Below are positions 42,906-53,034 of a stretch of 64,000 bases of DNA, in pieces. Under the pieces are notes generated by a model. That model saw only the letters and a list, made by a program, of their open reading frames with translations, made no database searches and was not told where the DNA came from. This DNA comes from an alpha proteobacterium L41A (GTDB lineage: Bacteria; Pseudomonadota; Alphaproteobacteria; Caulobacterales; Caulobacteraceae), in contig AMYY01000011.1 in NCBI GenBank assembly GCA_000335735.1, positions 31,127 to 95,126 of the forward strand, written 5' to 3'. Made by a program: the position numbers and the translations under genes. Every line of letters starts with the position of its first letter. Position 1 is the first letter of the stretch.

Positions 42906-43657
42906 CCCGGCGACTTGCGATCCAGCTGGCGTAGAGCGCCCGGCCAGGCCAGCGACGAGATGAAGCCGATGCCGCGCCCCTGCTCCTTGGTCTCGGCCTG
43001 CGCCTCGTCCGGCGCCAACAAAATGTGCTCGCGCCCGCCGGACAGCGCTGCGACCTGCTGCGCGCAGGCCCTCTCCAGGAAGAAGATGCCGATCCATGCC
43101 TGAGCCGCCGTTTCCCCGACCGCCAGCGTGCCGTGGTTTCGCAGCAGCATCAGCGGTTTGTCCCCCAGGTCGGCGACCAGACGTTCGCGCTCGTCGTGGT
43201 TCAGGGCCAACCCCTCGTACCCATGATACGCAACCTGATGCTGCAGTAAACACGCGTTCTGACTGACGGGGAGCAAACCCTCGGCCTGAGCGGCGACGCC
43301 CACGCCGTTCACTGTGTGCAGATGGATGACGAACTTGGCGTCTTCGCGTGCGGCGTGGACGGCCGAGTGGATGGTGAAGCCCGCCGGATTGATGAAATAG
43401 GGCGTGTCCTGGACGATGTTGCCCTCCAGATCGACCTTCACCAGCGACGAGGCCGTAATCTCGTCGAAGTAGAAGCCGTAGGGATTGATCAGGAAATGAT
43501 GCTCCGGTCCCGGCACTCGAGCCGAGATATGGGTGAAGATCATGTCGTCCCAGCCATGCAGCGCGACAAGGCGATAGAGAGCCGCCAGTTCGACACGGAC
43601 CTGCCATTCGGCCTCGGACACGCGCGACCTGATCGAGGGACTGGTGCCGTCCGCCAT
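42893..43657 (-). CDS. Class II aldolase/adducin family protein
   Basis: 254 residues from ATG 43657, with a perfect AGGAGG 5 nt upstream. The class II aldolase fold shows GWDDMIFTHISARVPGPEHHFLINPYGFYFDEITASSLVKVD, the zinc ligands HLHT and RNHGTLAVG, and a C-terminal helical part. Members include fuculose-phosphate-type aldolases and uncharacterised adducin-like enzymes. No sugar pathway genes are adjacent, so the substrate is unknown. The stop region overlaps the possible start of the outer-membrane protein gene. Confidence 0.9.
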   Translation of the reverse strand: MADGTSPSIRSRVSEAEWQVRVELAALYRLVALHGWDDMIFTHISARVPGPEHHFLINPYGFYFDEITASSLVKVDLEGNIVQDTPYFINPAGFTIHSAVHAAREDAKFVIHLHTVNGVGVAAQAEGLLPVSQNACLLQHQVAYHGYEGLALNHDERERLVADLGDKPLMLLRNHGTLAVGETAAQAWIGIFFLERACAQQVAALSGGREHILLAPDEAQAETKEQGRGIGFISSLAWPGALRQLDRKSPGYDA

Positions 43658-43828
43658 GATTTCCTCCTGCCTCTGGATGGGCTTTTGCAAACCGTCGCCC
43701 CGCGAAGTCGCGTCGTCAAGCCGACGAGGCCGTCGTTGACGTGACGTCACCCCACGGCGGCCTTGCTTAACCCGGTCTTCATCACGCAAGCATATGGTTA
43801 AGCATCGTCGCCGGTTCGGGGAGCCGCC

Positions 43829-44953
43829 TTGTCTGTCGTTCAACTGGAGCCGCCCCGCGACGCCTGGGACGACCGGACTGTGTCTGAGCTTCTGGCGCTG
43901 GCCAGCAGCCGTTCGGCCGACGACCGTCAGCGCCTGCTGCTGAAGGTCACCTCGCTGTGTGAATCCAATCCGCCGCCGCCCAAGGTCGCGCCGCTGCTCA
44001 GCGACATCTTCCTCGCTCTGACGGCCCAGGCCGAGCGGGATATTCGACTGGCCCTGTCCGAACGGATCGCGGGCGTCGACTGGGCCCCGCCTGCCCTGGT
44101 CAACATGCTGGCGCTGGATGAGATCGAGATCGCCCGCCCGGTCATCACATCCAGCCCGCTTCTGCAAAACACCGACCTGATACGCCTGCTGATCGAGGCG
44201 ACGCTGGAACATCAGATCGCCGTCGCCCGGCGCCCGCAGCTGGCCCGGCCGGTCGTGGACACGATCGTTGATCGCGCCGAACCCGTCACCATGACGGCGC
44301 TGGCGTCCAACCGCACGGCCGACATTGGCGAGGAGGCCATGCGCAAGCTGGTCGATCACTCCCGCCGCATCGCGGGCCTGCGCGCGCCGCTGACGCGTCA
44401 CCCCAGGCTGAACGAACAGTTGGCTCAGCAGCTTTATCAATGGGTCGGCCAGGCTCTGCGCCAGTCGATCGGCGAACGCTTCCGCATCGACGACGCCCAG
44501 TTGAATGCGGCGGTTCAGGACGCGGCGGCGAAGGCCGTCGGCAGCCCGGACTGGCGCGCCATGCCCGCCCGGATGACCGAGGATCGCACACGCATCGACG
44601 CGGAACGACGACTGGTGGAAAAACTTCAATCCGCCGGTCAACTGCGTCCTGGCCTGCTGGTCCGCGCGCTGCGGGAACAGCGTTTCGAACTGTTCGAACA
44701 GACGCTGGCGGTCCTGGGCGGCTTTAGCGAGGCTCAGGTGCATCACGCCATACGCTCGCCGACCGCCGAGCCGCTTTACCTGGCCTGCATCGCCGTGGGC
44801 GTGGACAAGGCCGTCTTCGCCTCCCTCTTGGTCGAGGTGCGCAAACTGTCGGGCGGAATGCCCGCCGACGGCGGCTGGAAGGCGACGCCGATGAGCGCGC
44901 ACGCCGCCTCTCGCGCCTTCCATCAGATGATGCACAAGCCCGCGACCGTTTGA
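43829..44953 (+). CDS. DUF2336 domain protein (upstream copy)
   Basis: 374 residues from TTG 43829 with GGGGAG 6 nt upstream. The chain is helical and resembles HEAT-like repeats; family-typical pieces are [30 protein letters not shown] and [25 protein letters not shown]2336 proteins are abundant in Caulobacterales and uncharacterised. It is 31 bp before nadK. A second DUF2336 gene lies at 46370-47509 on the other strand. Confidence 0.8.
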   Translation: MSVVQLEPPRDAWDDRTVSELLALASSRSADDRQRLLLKVTSLCESNPPPPKVAPLLSDIFLALTAQAERDIRLALSERIAGVDWAPPALVNMLALDEIEIARPVITSSPLLQNTDLIRLLIEATLEHQIAVARRPQLARPVVDTIVDRAEPVTMTALASNRTADIGEEAMRKLVDHSRRIAGLRAPLTRHPRLNEQLAQQLYQWVGQALRQSIGERFRIDDAQLNAAVQDAAAKAVGSPDWRAMPARMTEDRTRIDAERRLVEKLQSAGQLRPGLLVRALREQRFELFEQTLAVLGGFSEAQVHHAIRSPTAEPLYLACIAVGVDKAVFASLLVEVRKLSGGMPADGGWKATPMSAHAASRAFHQMMHKPATV

Positions 44954-44984
44954 CTCTGCGCCCAAGCTCGGGCCACGTCGCCAA

Positions 44985-45779
44985 GTGACTCAGTCAAGCT
45001 CCCCTCCCCTGCCGTCATCGCCCCGATTGGCCTTCGTCGCCAGCGACCGGCCCGAAGCCCAGGCGGCGCGCAAGGCCTTGATCGCCCGCTATGGCGCCGT
45101 GCCCGAAGACCAGGCCGATGTGATCGTGGCCTTGGGCGGCGACGGGCAGATGCTGGAAACCCTGCACGGCAATCTGCGCCAGCGTACGCCCGTGTACGGG
45201 ATGAACCGGGGGTCGGTCGGTTTTCTGATGAACGACTACGACGAAAACGGTCTGCTGGAGCGGATCGCGACGGCCGAAAAGACCGTCATCCACCCGCTGC
45301 AGATGGATGCCTGGACCGAAAGCGGCGAGGTTCACACCGGCCTGGCCATCAACGAGGTGTCGCTGCTGCGCCAGACGCGCCAGTCGGCCAAGCTGCGGAT
45401 CACCGTCGACGAACGCGTACGGCTTGAAGAACTGTCCTGCGACGGCTGCCTGGTGGCGACGCCTGCGGGATCGACCGCCTACAATCTGTCGGCGCACGGC
45501 CCGATCATCCCGCTGGACGCCCGCATCCTGGCTCTGACGCCGATCAGCGCCTTCCGGCCGCGTCGCTGGCGCGGCGCCCTGCTGTCCCACGGCGCCAAGG
45601 TGCGGTTCGAGGTTCTGGAGGCCGACAAACGCCCGGTCTCGGCGACCGCCGACAACTTCGAGGTCCGCCGCGTCGCCCGCGTCGAGGTGCGCGAGCGTCG
45701 TGATGTCACCCTGACCATGCTTTTCGATGCGGGCCGGTCGTTCGACGAGCGGGTGATGGCCGAACAGTTCGCGAACTGA
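44985..45779 (+). CDS. nadK: NAD kinase
   Basis: 264 residues from GTG 44985. Diagnostic motifs are [16 protein letters not shown] (GGDG), [12 protein letters not shown] and [25 protein letters not shown]. It phosphorylates NAD to NADP using ATP or polyphosphate. The length is normal. It lies between a DUF2336 gene and an Hpt-domain gene on the same strand. Confidence 0.95.
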   Translation: MTQSSSPPLPSSPRLAFVASDRPEAQAARKALIARYGAVPEDQADVIVALGGDGQMLETLHGNLRQRTPVYGMNRGSVGFLMNDYDENGLLERIATAEKTVIHPLQMDAWTESGEVHTGLAINEVSLLRQTRQSAKLRITVDERVRLEELSCDGCLVATPAGSTAYNLSAHGPIIPLDARILALTPISAFRPRRWRGALLSHGAKVRFEVLEADKRPVSATADNFEVRRVARVEVRERRDVTLTMLFDAGRSFDERVMAEQFAN

Positions 45780-45840
45780 TCGGTCACGGCTTCTTAAGCC
45801 CGCTACCGTATCTTGGCGTGAACGTCCTATGGAGCCCGCC

Positions 45841-46317
45841 ATGAGCAATCCGGCGCAGATCACCCCTCCGACCAACTCGCTGCGGCTCAAGGTCGGCGGC
45901 GGCTTCGGCATCAACGCCGACGCCATCGCCAAGGCTGAGGAGGCGCTGAAAGCCATGTCGGCTCAGTTCGGCCAGTGGCTGAACGACGAGATCGTAAAGC
46001 TGGACAAGGCCCAGGCCGACATCCGTGAGCAGGGCTACACCCCCGCCACCGCCGAGGCTCTGTATTTCCGGGCTCATGACCTGAAGGGTTTGGGCACGAC
46101 CTATGAATATCCGCTAGTGACGCGCATCGCCGGTTCACTGTGCAAGATGCTGGACGACGCCGATCGCCGCATGGCCGCGCCCATCGCCATCCTGGACGCC
46201 CATATCGACGCCATCCGCGCCGTCGTCCGCGACCAGATCAAGACCGACGAACATCCGACCGGCCGCGCCTTGGCTGAGACCCTGGAAGCCCGCGTCGCCG
46301 ATCACCTCGCAGGCTGA
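45841..46317 (+). CDS. Hpt (histidine phosphotransfer) domain protein
   Basis: 158 residues from ATG 45841, preferred over ATG 45829 because GGAG lies about 8 nt before it. A four-helix Hpt domain holds the phosphoacceptor in ALYFRAHDLKGLGTTYEYP (HDLKG). It would pass phosphate between a hybrid kinase and a response regulator. No kinase is adjacent. The gene ends before the terminator at 46338-46369. Confidence 0.88.
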   Translation: MSNPAQITPPTNSLRLKVGGGFGINADAIAKAEEALKAMSAQFGQWLNDEIVKLDKAQADIREQGYTPATAEALYFRAHDLKGLGTTYEYPLVTRIAGSLCKMLDDADRRMAAPIAILDAHIDAIRAVVRDQIKTDEHPTGRALAETLEARVADHLAG

Positions 46318-46337
46318 AGTCCCCCCAGCCGTTTGCG

Positions 46338-46369
46338 AAAGGCCCGCCGTCTCCGGCGGGCCTTTTTTC
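46338..46369 (+). terminator. Intrinsic terminator after the Hpt gene
   Basis: A perfect 12-bp stem AAAGGCCCGCCG (46338-46349) with CGGCGGGCCTTT (46354-46365), TCTC loop, and a T run. It separates the Hpt gene from the convergent DUF2336 gene. Confidence 0.9.
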
Positions 46370-47509
46370 TTAGGCGGCGTTGGCGGCGGACAGGCTAAGC
46401 GACGGCGACTGATCCAGCCGCTCCATCAGATAAGCCAAATCGTCGCGCAGCACGGCCGGACGCTGGGTCAGGAACCGCTCCAGCATCTGATCGCGGAAAT
46501 AGGCGCTAGACGTATCGATCCCCTCCGCCGCCAGCGCACGCCAGGTGTCGACGCCCGCGCGGAAGGCCTGGAACAGGCGCGGCGGCAAACCCGCGCGATC
46601 ATAGATGGCCTTCAGCCCCAGCGGACCGGCGTCATGCACCATCAGCCAGGCGCGGTGATGCGGCGTGTTGGCCAGTTCGGCCAGCCCATATTCGAACATC
46701 GCCATCTGACCTCGGGCCAGTCCGCGCAGCAGCAGCGATGCATTCAGCACGCGACGGGCATTGAGCTGGGCCATGAAGGCCGCCAGATCGGTGCTGACGC
46801 TGGCCTGATCGACCAGATCGACCGTCATCCGCTCACGAGAGTATTGAGCCAGACGGATCGCGGTTTCCGGCGCCACGGCGTGGTGGCTGATCAGATGTTC
46901 GCGCACCGCCTCGCTGGCCAGCTGGATCAACCGTTCCGTCACATGCAGCGGCAGAACCTGGCGATAGGCCACGGCGGTCAGGACTTCGGGCGCTTCGGCG
47001 AAACGATCGACGACGGTCGCCAACGCGCCTTCGGACAAATCGGCGTTGTCGTTCGCCGCCAAGGTGCGAACCGACTGCTCGCAGCCTTCGGCCGCCAACA
47101 CGGTTGCGACATCGCGCGACACCCGCGCCCGCCCTGCTACGGCGACCTGACGCACGACCGATCCGGCGCGCACGATCTCGATCAGATCCTCGTCGCTGAA
47201 CGCCGGCGACGAGGCGATGATCGGCAGGGCGATGCTGTCCAGGTCGCCGGCCAGCTTGCGGGCTACGTCATTGGGAATCAGATCGGACGCCTTCAGCGTC
47301 ACGGCCATGGCGCGACGCACCAGTTCGGCGGCGTCATTGGCCAGCAGACGTAGGATTTTCTGCGCCGCCGCCCGGTCGTCCTCATTAAGTTCCGCACGCT
47401 CCATGTTGCGGCACAGCTTGTGCGCCGCCTCGGCCCGCTCATCGTCGTCCGTCGCCTTGATCAGGCGTCGAATGTCCACTTCTGTCAGGCGGGCGCGGAA
47501 GGCGGTCAT
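46370..47509 (-). CDS. DUF2336 domain protein (downstream copy)
   Basis: 379 residues. The helical repeat protein opens TEVDIRRLIKATDDDERAEAAHKLCRN and contains the family-like SLALPIIASSPAFSDEDLIEIVRAGSVVRQVAVAGRARV segment (written here from the reading, approximate at the ends). It is similar in build to 43829-44953 but not a recent duplicate at the protein level. Its function is unknown. A TTAA-N7-TTTA sequence lies about 50 bp upstream. Confidence 0.8.
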   Translation of the reverse strand: MTAFRARLTEVDIRRLIKATDDDERAEAAHKLCRNMERAELNEDDRAAAQKILRLLANDAAELVRRAMAVTLKASDLIPNDVARKLAGDLDSIALPIIASSPAFSDEDLIEIVRAGSVVRQVAVAGRARVSRDVATVLAAEGCEQSVRTLAANDNADLSEGALATVVDRFAEAPEVLTAVAYRQVLPLHVTERLIQLASEAVREHLISHHAVAPETAIRLAQYSRERMTVDLVDQASVSTDLAAFMAQLNARRVLNASLLLRGLARGQMAMFEYGLAELANTPHHRAWLMVHDAGPLGLKAIYDRAGLPPRLFQAFRAGVDTWRALAAEGIDTSSAYFRDQMLERFLTQRPAVLRDDLAYLMERLDQSPSLSLSAANAA

Positions 47510-47560
47510 GGACGGCTCGTGATGGAATCGGACGTTGATCCCAGAATGAGACTGCCATGC

Positions 47561-47577
47561 TTAACGGGCGGTTTACC
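47561..47577 (-). promoter_or_regulatory. Near-consensus CtrA-type box upstream of the DUF2336 gene
   Basis: TTAA (47561-47564), seven bases, then TTTACC. The Caulobacter CtrA consensus is TTAA-N7-TTAA(C), so one base deviates. It lies 52-68 bp before the start at 47509. Confidence 0.35.
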
Positions 47578-47597
47578 ATCGGTTGCAATGCAACGAC

Positions 47598-48395
47598 TCA
47601 GGTTGTTTCCTTGCCATTGGGCGAGAAAGCGCCGCCGAAGCCGCTGCTGGACGATCCATCCTGACCGAGCAGCAGCGCCAGCAGGCCTTGATCTTGTTTC
47701 AGACGATCCAGACGCGCGGCCAGCATCTGGTCCTTGTCGCTTAGATTCGGCACGGCGTATTTCGTCTCGCCGGCTCCGGCGGCGGGTGCGCCCTCGCCGG
47801 CCGTGCGCTGCAGATTGGCGTGGACCTCGGCGACCGTCGCGGCGCGTCCATTGCGATAGAAGATGCTGCGATTGGCCCGCGCGGCGTCTGGGAACAGGGC
47901 TGCGGCGCTGCCGCCCGGATTGCGATCCATCGCCTCCATCAAACCGGCAGCGCCCGCCGGCCCCAGGAAATGAGCCGCATACAGATCGCCCGCGCCCGGT
48001 TCCTTGCCCGTGCGTCCGCGCAGATAGGCGGCGTTGGACGCCGTCAACTCAGCCGCCATGGTCGAGGCCGCATGGGGATCGAACCGCAGGTCCAGCACTA
48101 CGTTGCGCGCCGACCCCTCGACGCGCCAACGTCCGTCCGAACCGCGATGAATCAGGTCGGCGTACTGGCCATAGCCGTGCTGGGCCCCGTGTTGCTTGAC
48201 CGTGCCCAGCCAGGTCTGCTCGATGAATTGAAACAGGCCGGCGGCCGACGAGGTCGGGGCCTTGGCCGACGGGTTCATCGCGCTCTCGCGCCGCGCGGTC
48301 TTGACCAGGAAGTCATAGTCCACGCCGACGGCGTTCGACGCACGCCGGATGGCCGCCTCTACTCCGCCTGTCGATGGAATCGCTCCGATACCCAT
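47598..48395 (-). CDS. SLT-domain lytic transglycosylase
   Basis: 265 residues. The lysozyme-like SLT domain has the catalytic Glu in [40 protein letters not shown], then [34 protein letters not shown]. No signal peptide is obvious, so export could follow a flagellar or non-classical route. The C-terminal 80 residues are variable and Gly/Ser-rich. It cleaves peptidoglycan, probably to make room for an appendage. A consensus CtrA box 24 bp upstream supports cell-cycle control. Similarity to Caulobacter PleA-type enzymes is possible but not established here. Confidence 0.88.
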   Translation of the reverse strand: MGIGAIPSTGGVEAAIRRASNAVGVDYDFLVKTARRESAMNPSAKAPTSSAAGLFQFIEQTWLGTVKQHGAQHGYGQYADLIHRGSDGRWRVEGSARNVVLDLRFDPHAASTMAAELTASNAAYLRGRTGKEPGAGDLYAAHFLGPAGAAGLMEAMDRNPGGSAAALFPDAARANRSIFYRNGRAATVAEVHANLQRTAGEGAPAAGAGETKYAVPNLSDKDQMLAARLDRLKQDQGLLALLLGQDGSSSSGFGGAFSPNGKETT

Positions 48396-48418
48396 GTGCG
48401 AAGGGTCGGCGAACGTAG

Positions 48419-48433
48419 TTAACCAACTCTTAA
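48419..48433 (-). promoter_or_regulatory. Consensus CtrA box between the lytic transglycosylase and tonB-like genes
   Basis: On the minus strand: TTAA-GAGTTGG-TTAA followed by C, an exact TTAA-N7-TTAAC. It lies 24 bp before the transglycosylase ATG and 129 bp before the TonB gene. Two more TTAAC sequences follow at 48437-48454 with 8-bp spacing. Confidence 0.7.
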
Positions 48434-48561
48434 TTCTTAACGGTCGCGTTAACGCCTCGACCTTCGTCGAACGGGAAAACTTCGCCGTAAAGCCGCCACA
48501 ACCTGCGCGCTCAACTTGCAGTTACGGGCGCTGCGGGGGCGGTGAACGAGGGAGTGACGTT

Positions 48562-49296
48562 ATGATGATCCGTGCTGCCGGTGGTCCCGGCTTGATCAGC
48601 CCGATCGACTTCGGGGAACGCAAGAAGCCGATCCCGCGCTGGATGCTGGGCGCTATCGGCGTTTCGGTGATACTGCATGTTGCGGCAGGGGTGGCGCTTT
48701 ATAATCAACGGTTCGAGCTGAGCGGGCTGACGCCGCCCATGAAGCCCGATGACCCCATCGATATCGTCTTCCAAAGGCTGCCGGAGCCCAAGCCGCTTCC
48801 GCCCACGGTTACGGCCGCCCCGCCGACGCCAATCCACAAACCGGCGCTGAGCGTTCCTATCGATGTGCCGACAATCGCACTCACCCCGCCAGAGAATCCG
48901 ACGAACAAGGCGCCGCCCGGACAAGTGATCGTCAGCACCGCGTCCACCGGCGTCGAAGGCGGCACGGCGACGGTCGAGACGCCGCCTCGCCCGCCCTCGG
49001 TGATCAACAACCCGACCTGGGCCAGCCGCCCGTCGGCGGCCCAGATGGCGCGGGCCTATCCGAGCCGCGCCGCAGAGAACGGCACGCCAGGGTCCGCCAG
49101 CCTCAGCTGCGTGGTGCGGGTCGACGGCGGTCTGACCGGCTGTCGCGTCATGGGCGAAACGCCCAGCGGCCAAGGCTTCGGCCGCGCCGCGCAGAGCCTG
49201 ACGCGAGACTTCCGCATGAACCCGCGCACCGTGGATGGCCGGCCTGTCGACGGCGCGACCGTCAACTTCACCGTCCGGTTCGCGATGGAGGGCTAG
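48562..49296 (+). CDS. TonB-like energy transducer
   Basis: 244 residues from ATG 48562 (GGGAG ribosome site). A cytosolic start and one membrane helix ([20 protein letters not shown]) are followed by a Pro-rich linker ([24 protein letters not shown]) and a TonB C-terminal-like domain ([45 protein letters not shown]). It would couple the proton gradient to TonB-dependent receptors. No exbB/exbD is adjacent, so it may be one of several TonB paralogues. Confidence 0.85.
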   Translation: MMIRAAGGPGLISPIDFGERKKPIPRWMLGAIGVSVILHVAAGVALYNQRFELSGLTPPMKPDDPIDIVFQRLPEPKPLPPTVTAAPPTPIHKPALSVPIDVPTIALTPPENPTNKAPPGQVIVSTASTGVEGGTATVETPPRPPSVINNPTWASRPSAAQMARAYPSRAAENGTPGSASLSCVVRVDGGLTGCRVMGETPSGQGFGRAAQSLTRDFRMNPRTVDGRPVDGATVNFTVRFAMEG

Positions 49297-50321
49297 AACC
49301 GACCAGGGTCGAGGGCGCGGGCGTGCGGCGACGCCGTCCGCCCCTCGATCGCATCGGCGACCACTGCGCCGACCAAGGGCCCCAGCAGCCAGCCGTTTCG
49401 ACGCGGCGCCAAGGCCAAAAACAAACCCTCTTCACCAGGCGCCGCGCCCGCGAGCGGCAGGCCATCCGCCGTCGCGCCCCGGATGCCGACGCGCCATTCG
49501 ATAGACAGCGGCTCAGGCGACCGACCCAGCGCAGCCCAAGCCGCCTGGGTCAGGCGTTCGGACGCCTCGGCATGCGGCGCCGTATCCCGCCGCCCCGGCT
49601 CCATCGTCGCTCCGATGACCGCACCCGAGGCCATTGGCGCGACATAGGCGCCCGGCCCGCGCACGACATGATCGACAAGATGTGCGGCTGCCACGCCGAT
49701 CTGTCCCCGGATCGGCTCGATGTCTGCGATCAAACGGCGCGCGGTCTCGGGCAAACCCGCAATGGCGTCACCGGCGCCGGTGGCCAGCACGACCGCGTCT
49801 GCATCCAACCACCGATCACCGACTTCGAGCCGCCAGCCGCCATCGGTGCGGGCGATCGTCGTCACCGTCCCGGCCACGACAGCCTGGCCCAGCGCACGCC
49901 TTAGCGCCGCCAGAGCCTGTGTCGGCTCGACCTGAAAGTCCTCCTCAGTCGTGACGCCGGCGCCATCGCGCCGCGCGTCGAAGCCCAGCTCGCGCAACCG
50001 CGTCTCCATCCCCTTCACATCGCCGCCTCGCCACTCGGCGGGTCGACATGCCAGAGCGATACCGGCCGCCGTCGCAAACGCGGGCCACAAATCACGGCCT
50101 GCTTGAAACAGCCGCGCGCGATCAACGGACACGTCGTCGATGGCCGATTCCATCGCCGGCGCGATCATCCCCGCAGCCACCGCTGAGGCGTTCACCCCGC
50201 CCGGATCGACCACCAACACCGCCCGGCCACGCCGATGCAGCTCGTACGCGGTGCAAAGGCCCAGCACGCCGGCGCCGACGATCACGATAGGAGAGGAAGA
50301 CGTCACGGGCCGTCTGATCAA
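49293..50321 (-). CDS. FAD-dependent D-amino-acid oxidase family enzyme (ThiO/glycine oxidase-like)
   Basis: 342 residues. An N-terminal dinucleotide fold [21 protein letters not shown] is followed by the FAD/substrate domain and the C-terminal [40 protein letters not shown] typical of DAO enzymes. ThiO makes iminoglycine for the thiamine thiazole ring, but no thi gene is adjacent, so another D-amino-acid or sarcosine-like substrate is possible. Its stop overlaps the convergent TonB gene stop by 4 bp. Confidence 0.8.
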   Translation of the reverse strand: MIRRPVTSSSPIVIVGAGVLGLCTAYELHRRGRAVLVVDPGGVNASAVAAGMIAPAMESAIDDVSVDRARLFQAGRDLWPAFATAAGIALACRPAEWRGGDVKGMETRLRELGFDARRDGAGVTTEEDFQVEPTQALAALRRALGQAVVAGTVTTIARTDGGWRLEVGDRWLDADAVVLATGAGDAIAGLPETARRLIADIEPIRGQIGVAAAHLVDHVVRGPGAYVAPMASGAVIGATMEPGRRDTAPHAEASERLTQAAWAALGRSPEPLSIEWRVGIRGATADGLPLAGAAPGEEGLFLALAPRRNGWLLGPLVGAVVADAIEGRTASPHARALDPGRF

Positions 50322-50354
50322 CCCGTGACGCCCCTATTGCAAGATGGCTTTCGC

Positions 50355-52202
50355 CTATTCCGCCGCCATCGAGGCCGCGCCGGCGTCGTCAAGACGCGCG
50401 ACCAGGGCCGCGTGCTGGCCCCACAGGGCGTTCGGCAGACGATCGCCGAACTGGCGATAGAAGTCGGGGATCAGCGCCGCCTCTTCGGCCCAGACGCCCG
50501 CATCCACGTCCAGCAGGATCGACAATTGCGCCGGCGTCAGGTCCAGGCCTGACGAGTCCAAGGCCGTGACTGACGGCACGCGCCCGACCGCCGTATCGAC
50601 CGCCTCGGCGTCGCCGTCGATGCGCTCGCTGATCCATTTCAAAACACGAACGTTGTCACCGAAACCGGGCCAGACGAAGCGGCCGTCCTGATCCTTTCTG
50701 AACCAGTTGACGAAGAAAATGCGCGGCAGTTTCGAGGCGTCTCGCCCTTGGCCCATCTTCAGCCAGTGGGCGAAATAGTCGCCCATGTTGTAGCCGCAGA
50801 ACGGCAGCATGGCGAAGGGATCACGGCGCAGTTCGCCGACCTTGTTCTCGGCCGCCGCCGTGCCTTCGGACGCCACGGTCGAGCCCATGAAGACGCCGTG
50901 CTCCCAATCGAAGGCTTCGGTCACCAGCGGCACGGCGCTGGCGCGACGACCGCCGAACAGAATCGCGTCGATCGGCACGCCCTTGGGATCTTCCCATTCC
51001 GGCGCGATGGCCGGGCATTGGCTGGCGGGCGCCGCGAAACGGGCGTTAGGGTGCGCGGCGGGTTCGCCGGATGCGGGATCGTGCGGACGTCCCTTCCAGT
51101 TCGTCAGCCCCTCAGGCGCCTGTTTCGTCAGCCCCTCCCACCACACGTCGCCATCATTGGTCAGGGCGGTGTTGGTGAAGATGGTGTTGGAGGCCAAGGT
51201 CTCCAGCGCATTGTGATTGGTGTTGCGGCTGGTGCCCGGCGCGACGCCGAAGAAGCCGGCCTCGGGATTGACCGCATACAGCCGCCCGTCGTCGCCGAAC
51301 CGCATCCAGGCGATGTCGTCGCCGATGGTTTCGGCCTTCCAACCCGGCAGGCTAGGCTGCAACATGGCCAGGTTGGTCTTGCCGCACGCGCTGGGGAAGG
51401 CGGCGGCGACGTACTTCGCCCGGCCCTTCGGATCCGTCAGCTTCAGGATCAGCATGTGCTCGGCCAGCCACCCCTCATCGCGAGCCATGATCGAGGCGAT
51501 GCGCAGGGCGTAGCATTTCTTGCCCAACAGGGCGTTGCCGCCATAGCCCGAACCATAGGACCAGATCTCCCGCGTCTCGGGGAAATGAACGATCCATTTG
51601 TCGTCGTTGCACGGCCAGGCCACGTCCGCCTGACCATCGGCCAGCGGCGCGCCCAGCGTATGGACGGCCGGCACGAAGACGCCCGTGTCGCCCAATTGAT
51701 CCAGCGCCGGCTTACCCATGCGGGTCATCACCCCCATGGACAGGGCGACATAGCCGCTGTCGGTGATTTCGACGCCCAGGGCGCTGATCGCCGACCCCAG
51801 CGGCCCCATGCAGAACGGGACGACATACATGGTCCGCCCGGCCATGCAGCCGTCGAACAGACCATCCAGACGTTCGCGCATCTCGATCGGATCGGCCCAG
51901 TTGTTGGTCGGACCGGCGTCCGCCTCGTCGTCCGAGCAGATGAAGGTGCGGCTCTCCACGCGCGCGACGTCGCGGGGATCGGAGGCGGCGTAGTAGCAGC
52001 CTGGCCGCTTGTTCTGATCCAGCGCCTTCAGCGTGCCCTTGGCCAGCAGGTCGGCGGTGATGGCCTCTTTTTCGGCCTCGGACCCGTCGCACCAATGGAC
52101 CTTGGCGGGCTTGGTGAGGGCGGCGATCTGCTCGACCCAGGCGATCAGCCCGGCATGGGCGGTGGGCGCCGGGCGCAATCCGGGCGTAGTGAGAATGGAC
52201 AA
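50355..52202 (-). CDS. pckG: Phosphoenolpyruvate carboxykinase (GTP)
   Basis: 615 residues, typical of the GTP-dependent class. The kinase-1a motif is [20 protein letters not shown], with the hyper-reactive Cys loop in it. Other conserved parts are [15 protein letters not shown] (read as [20 protein letters not shown]), [17 protein letters not shown] and [16 protein letters not shown]. It converts oxaloacetate to phosphoenolpyruvate in gluconeogenesis. It stands alone on the minus strand. Confidence 0.95.
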   Translation of the reverse strand: MSILTTPGLRPAPTAHAGLIAWVEQIAALTKPAKVHWCDGSEAEKEAITADLLAKGTLKALDQNKRPGCYYAASDPRDVARVESRTFICSDDEADAGPTNNWADPIEMRERLDGLFDGCMAGRTMYVVPFCMGPLGSAISALGVEITDSGYVALSMGVMTRMGKPALDQLGDTGVFVPAVHTLGAPLADGQADVAWPCNDDKWIVHFPETREIWSYGSGYGGNALLGKKCYALRIASIMARDEGWLAEHMLILKLTDPKGRAKYVAAAFPSACGKTNLAMLQPSLPGWKAETIGDDIAWMRFGDDGRLYAVNPEAGFFGVAPGTSRNTNHNALETLASNTIFTNTALTNDGDVWWEGLTKQAPEGLTNWKGRPHDPASGEPAAHPNARFAAPASQCPAIAPEWEDPKGVPIDAILFGGRRASAVPLVTEAFDWEHGVFMGSTVASEGTAAAENKVGELRRDPFAMLPFCGYNMGDYFAHWLKMGQGRDASKLPRIFFVNWFRKDQDGRFVWPGFGDNVRVLKWISERIDGDAEAVDTAVGRVPSVTALDSSGLDLTPAQLSILLDVDAGVWAEEAALIPDFYRQFGDRLPNALWGQHAALVARLDDAGAASMAAE

Positions 52203-52398
52203 GGGCGTCTCCTGAGCGAAAAGGTCCGACGATCTGACGCCGTCGTGGCCTTCAGCGCGTGACGATCACGCACTGTTACAGGCGAATTGCGCCGGGCCTC
52301 GGCGATCGTCAAGTTGCGCAAAAAGTGCACAAACAACCGGCCTTTCGCGGTGAGAAATCGCAGATGTGTTCGTCGCGTTTCGGCGATACTTAGGAGGC

Positions 52399-53034
52399 AT
52401 GAACAGCCTGGATTCCATCACCGTCTTGCCGGACGGCGCACTCACTTCCCCCGCCGCGCGTCGAAACGCCGAGGCGATTCTTCGCGTGCTCCGCGCCCAC
52501 CTGCCGGCGTGTGGATCGGTGCTCGAGATCGCGTCCGGATCGGGCGAACACGCCGCCGCCTTCGCCGCCGCCATGCCTGATCTGGACTGGACGCCCAGCG
52601 ACCCCAGCGATCAGGCCCGCGAAAGCATCGCCGCCTGGAGCCGCCAGCTCGATCTGTCGAACCTGAAGCCGCCGTTGGCGATCGACGCCTGCGATCCCAC
52701 GACATGGCCGACCGACACGTTTGACACTCTGTATTGTGCGAATATGACGCACATCAGCCCCTGGTCGGCGACCGAGGGGCTGATGGATCTGGCCGGTCGG
52801 ATCTTGAGACGCCCCGGCGGCCTGCTGGCGCTTTATGGTCCATACCGCGAGGCCGAGGTTCCGCTGGCGGAGTCAAACGCGGCCTTCGACGTCAGTCTGA
52901 AGGCGCGAAACGTGGAATGGGGCCTGCGTGATCGCGAAGCGGTCGAGACCCTGGCCCGCTCGCATGGCGTTGCGGCCACGTTGCGGGTTCAGATGCCGGC
53001 GAACAACCTCATCCTGCTGTTTCGCGCCGTCTGA
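52399..53034 (+). CDS. DUF938 family SAM-dependent methyltransferase-like protein
   Basis: 211 residues from ATG 52399; an AGGAGG lies unusually close (1 nt) so the start is not certain, and GTG 52366 is in frame. DUF938 features: SPAARRNAEAILRVLRAHLP, then the SAM-type loop VLEIASGSGEHAAAFAAAMPDLDWTPSD and ANMTHISPWSATEGLMDLAGRILRRPGGLLALYGPY. Substrate unknown. It ends where the convergent 53035-53526 gene ends. Confidence 0.85.
   Translation: MNSLDSITVLPDGALTSPAARRNAEAILRVLRAHLPACGSVLEIASGSGEHAAAFAAAMPDLDWTPSDPSDQARESIAAWSRQLDLSNLKPPLAIDACDPTTWPTDTFDTLYCANMTHISPWSATEGLMDLAGRILRRPGGLLALYGPYREAEVPLAESNAAFDVSLKARNVEWGLRDREAVETLARSHGVAATLRVQMPANNLILLFRAV

Noticed and set aside
42123..43607. 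A single 494-residue protein covering both the barrel and the aldolase region
   Set aside because: The first 230 residues are the out-of-frame reading of the aldolase gene, which has a strong ribosome site and conserved motifs in its own frame.
43767..43801. CtrA site before the DUF2336 gene at 43829
   Set aside because: Two TTAA half-sites are present but 27 bp apart rather than 7, so they do not form a standard box.
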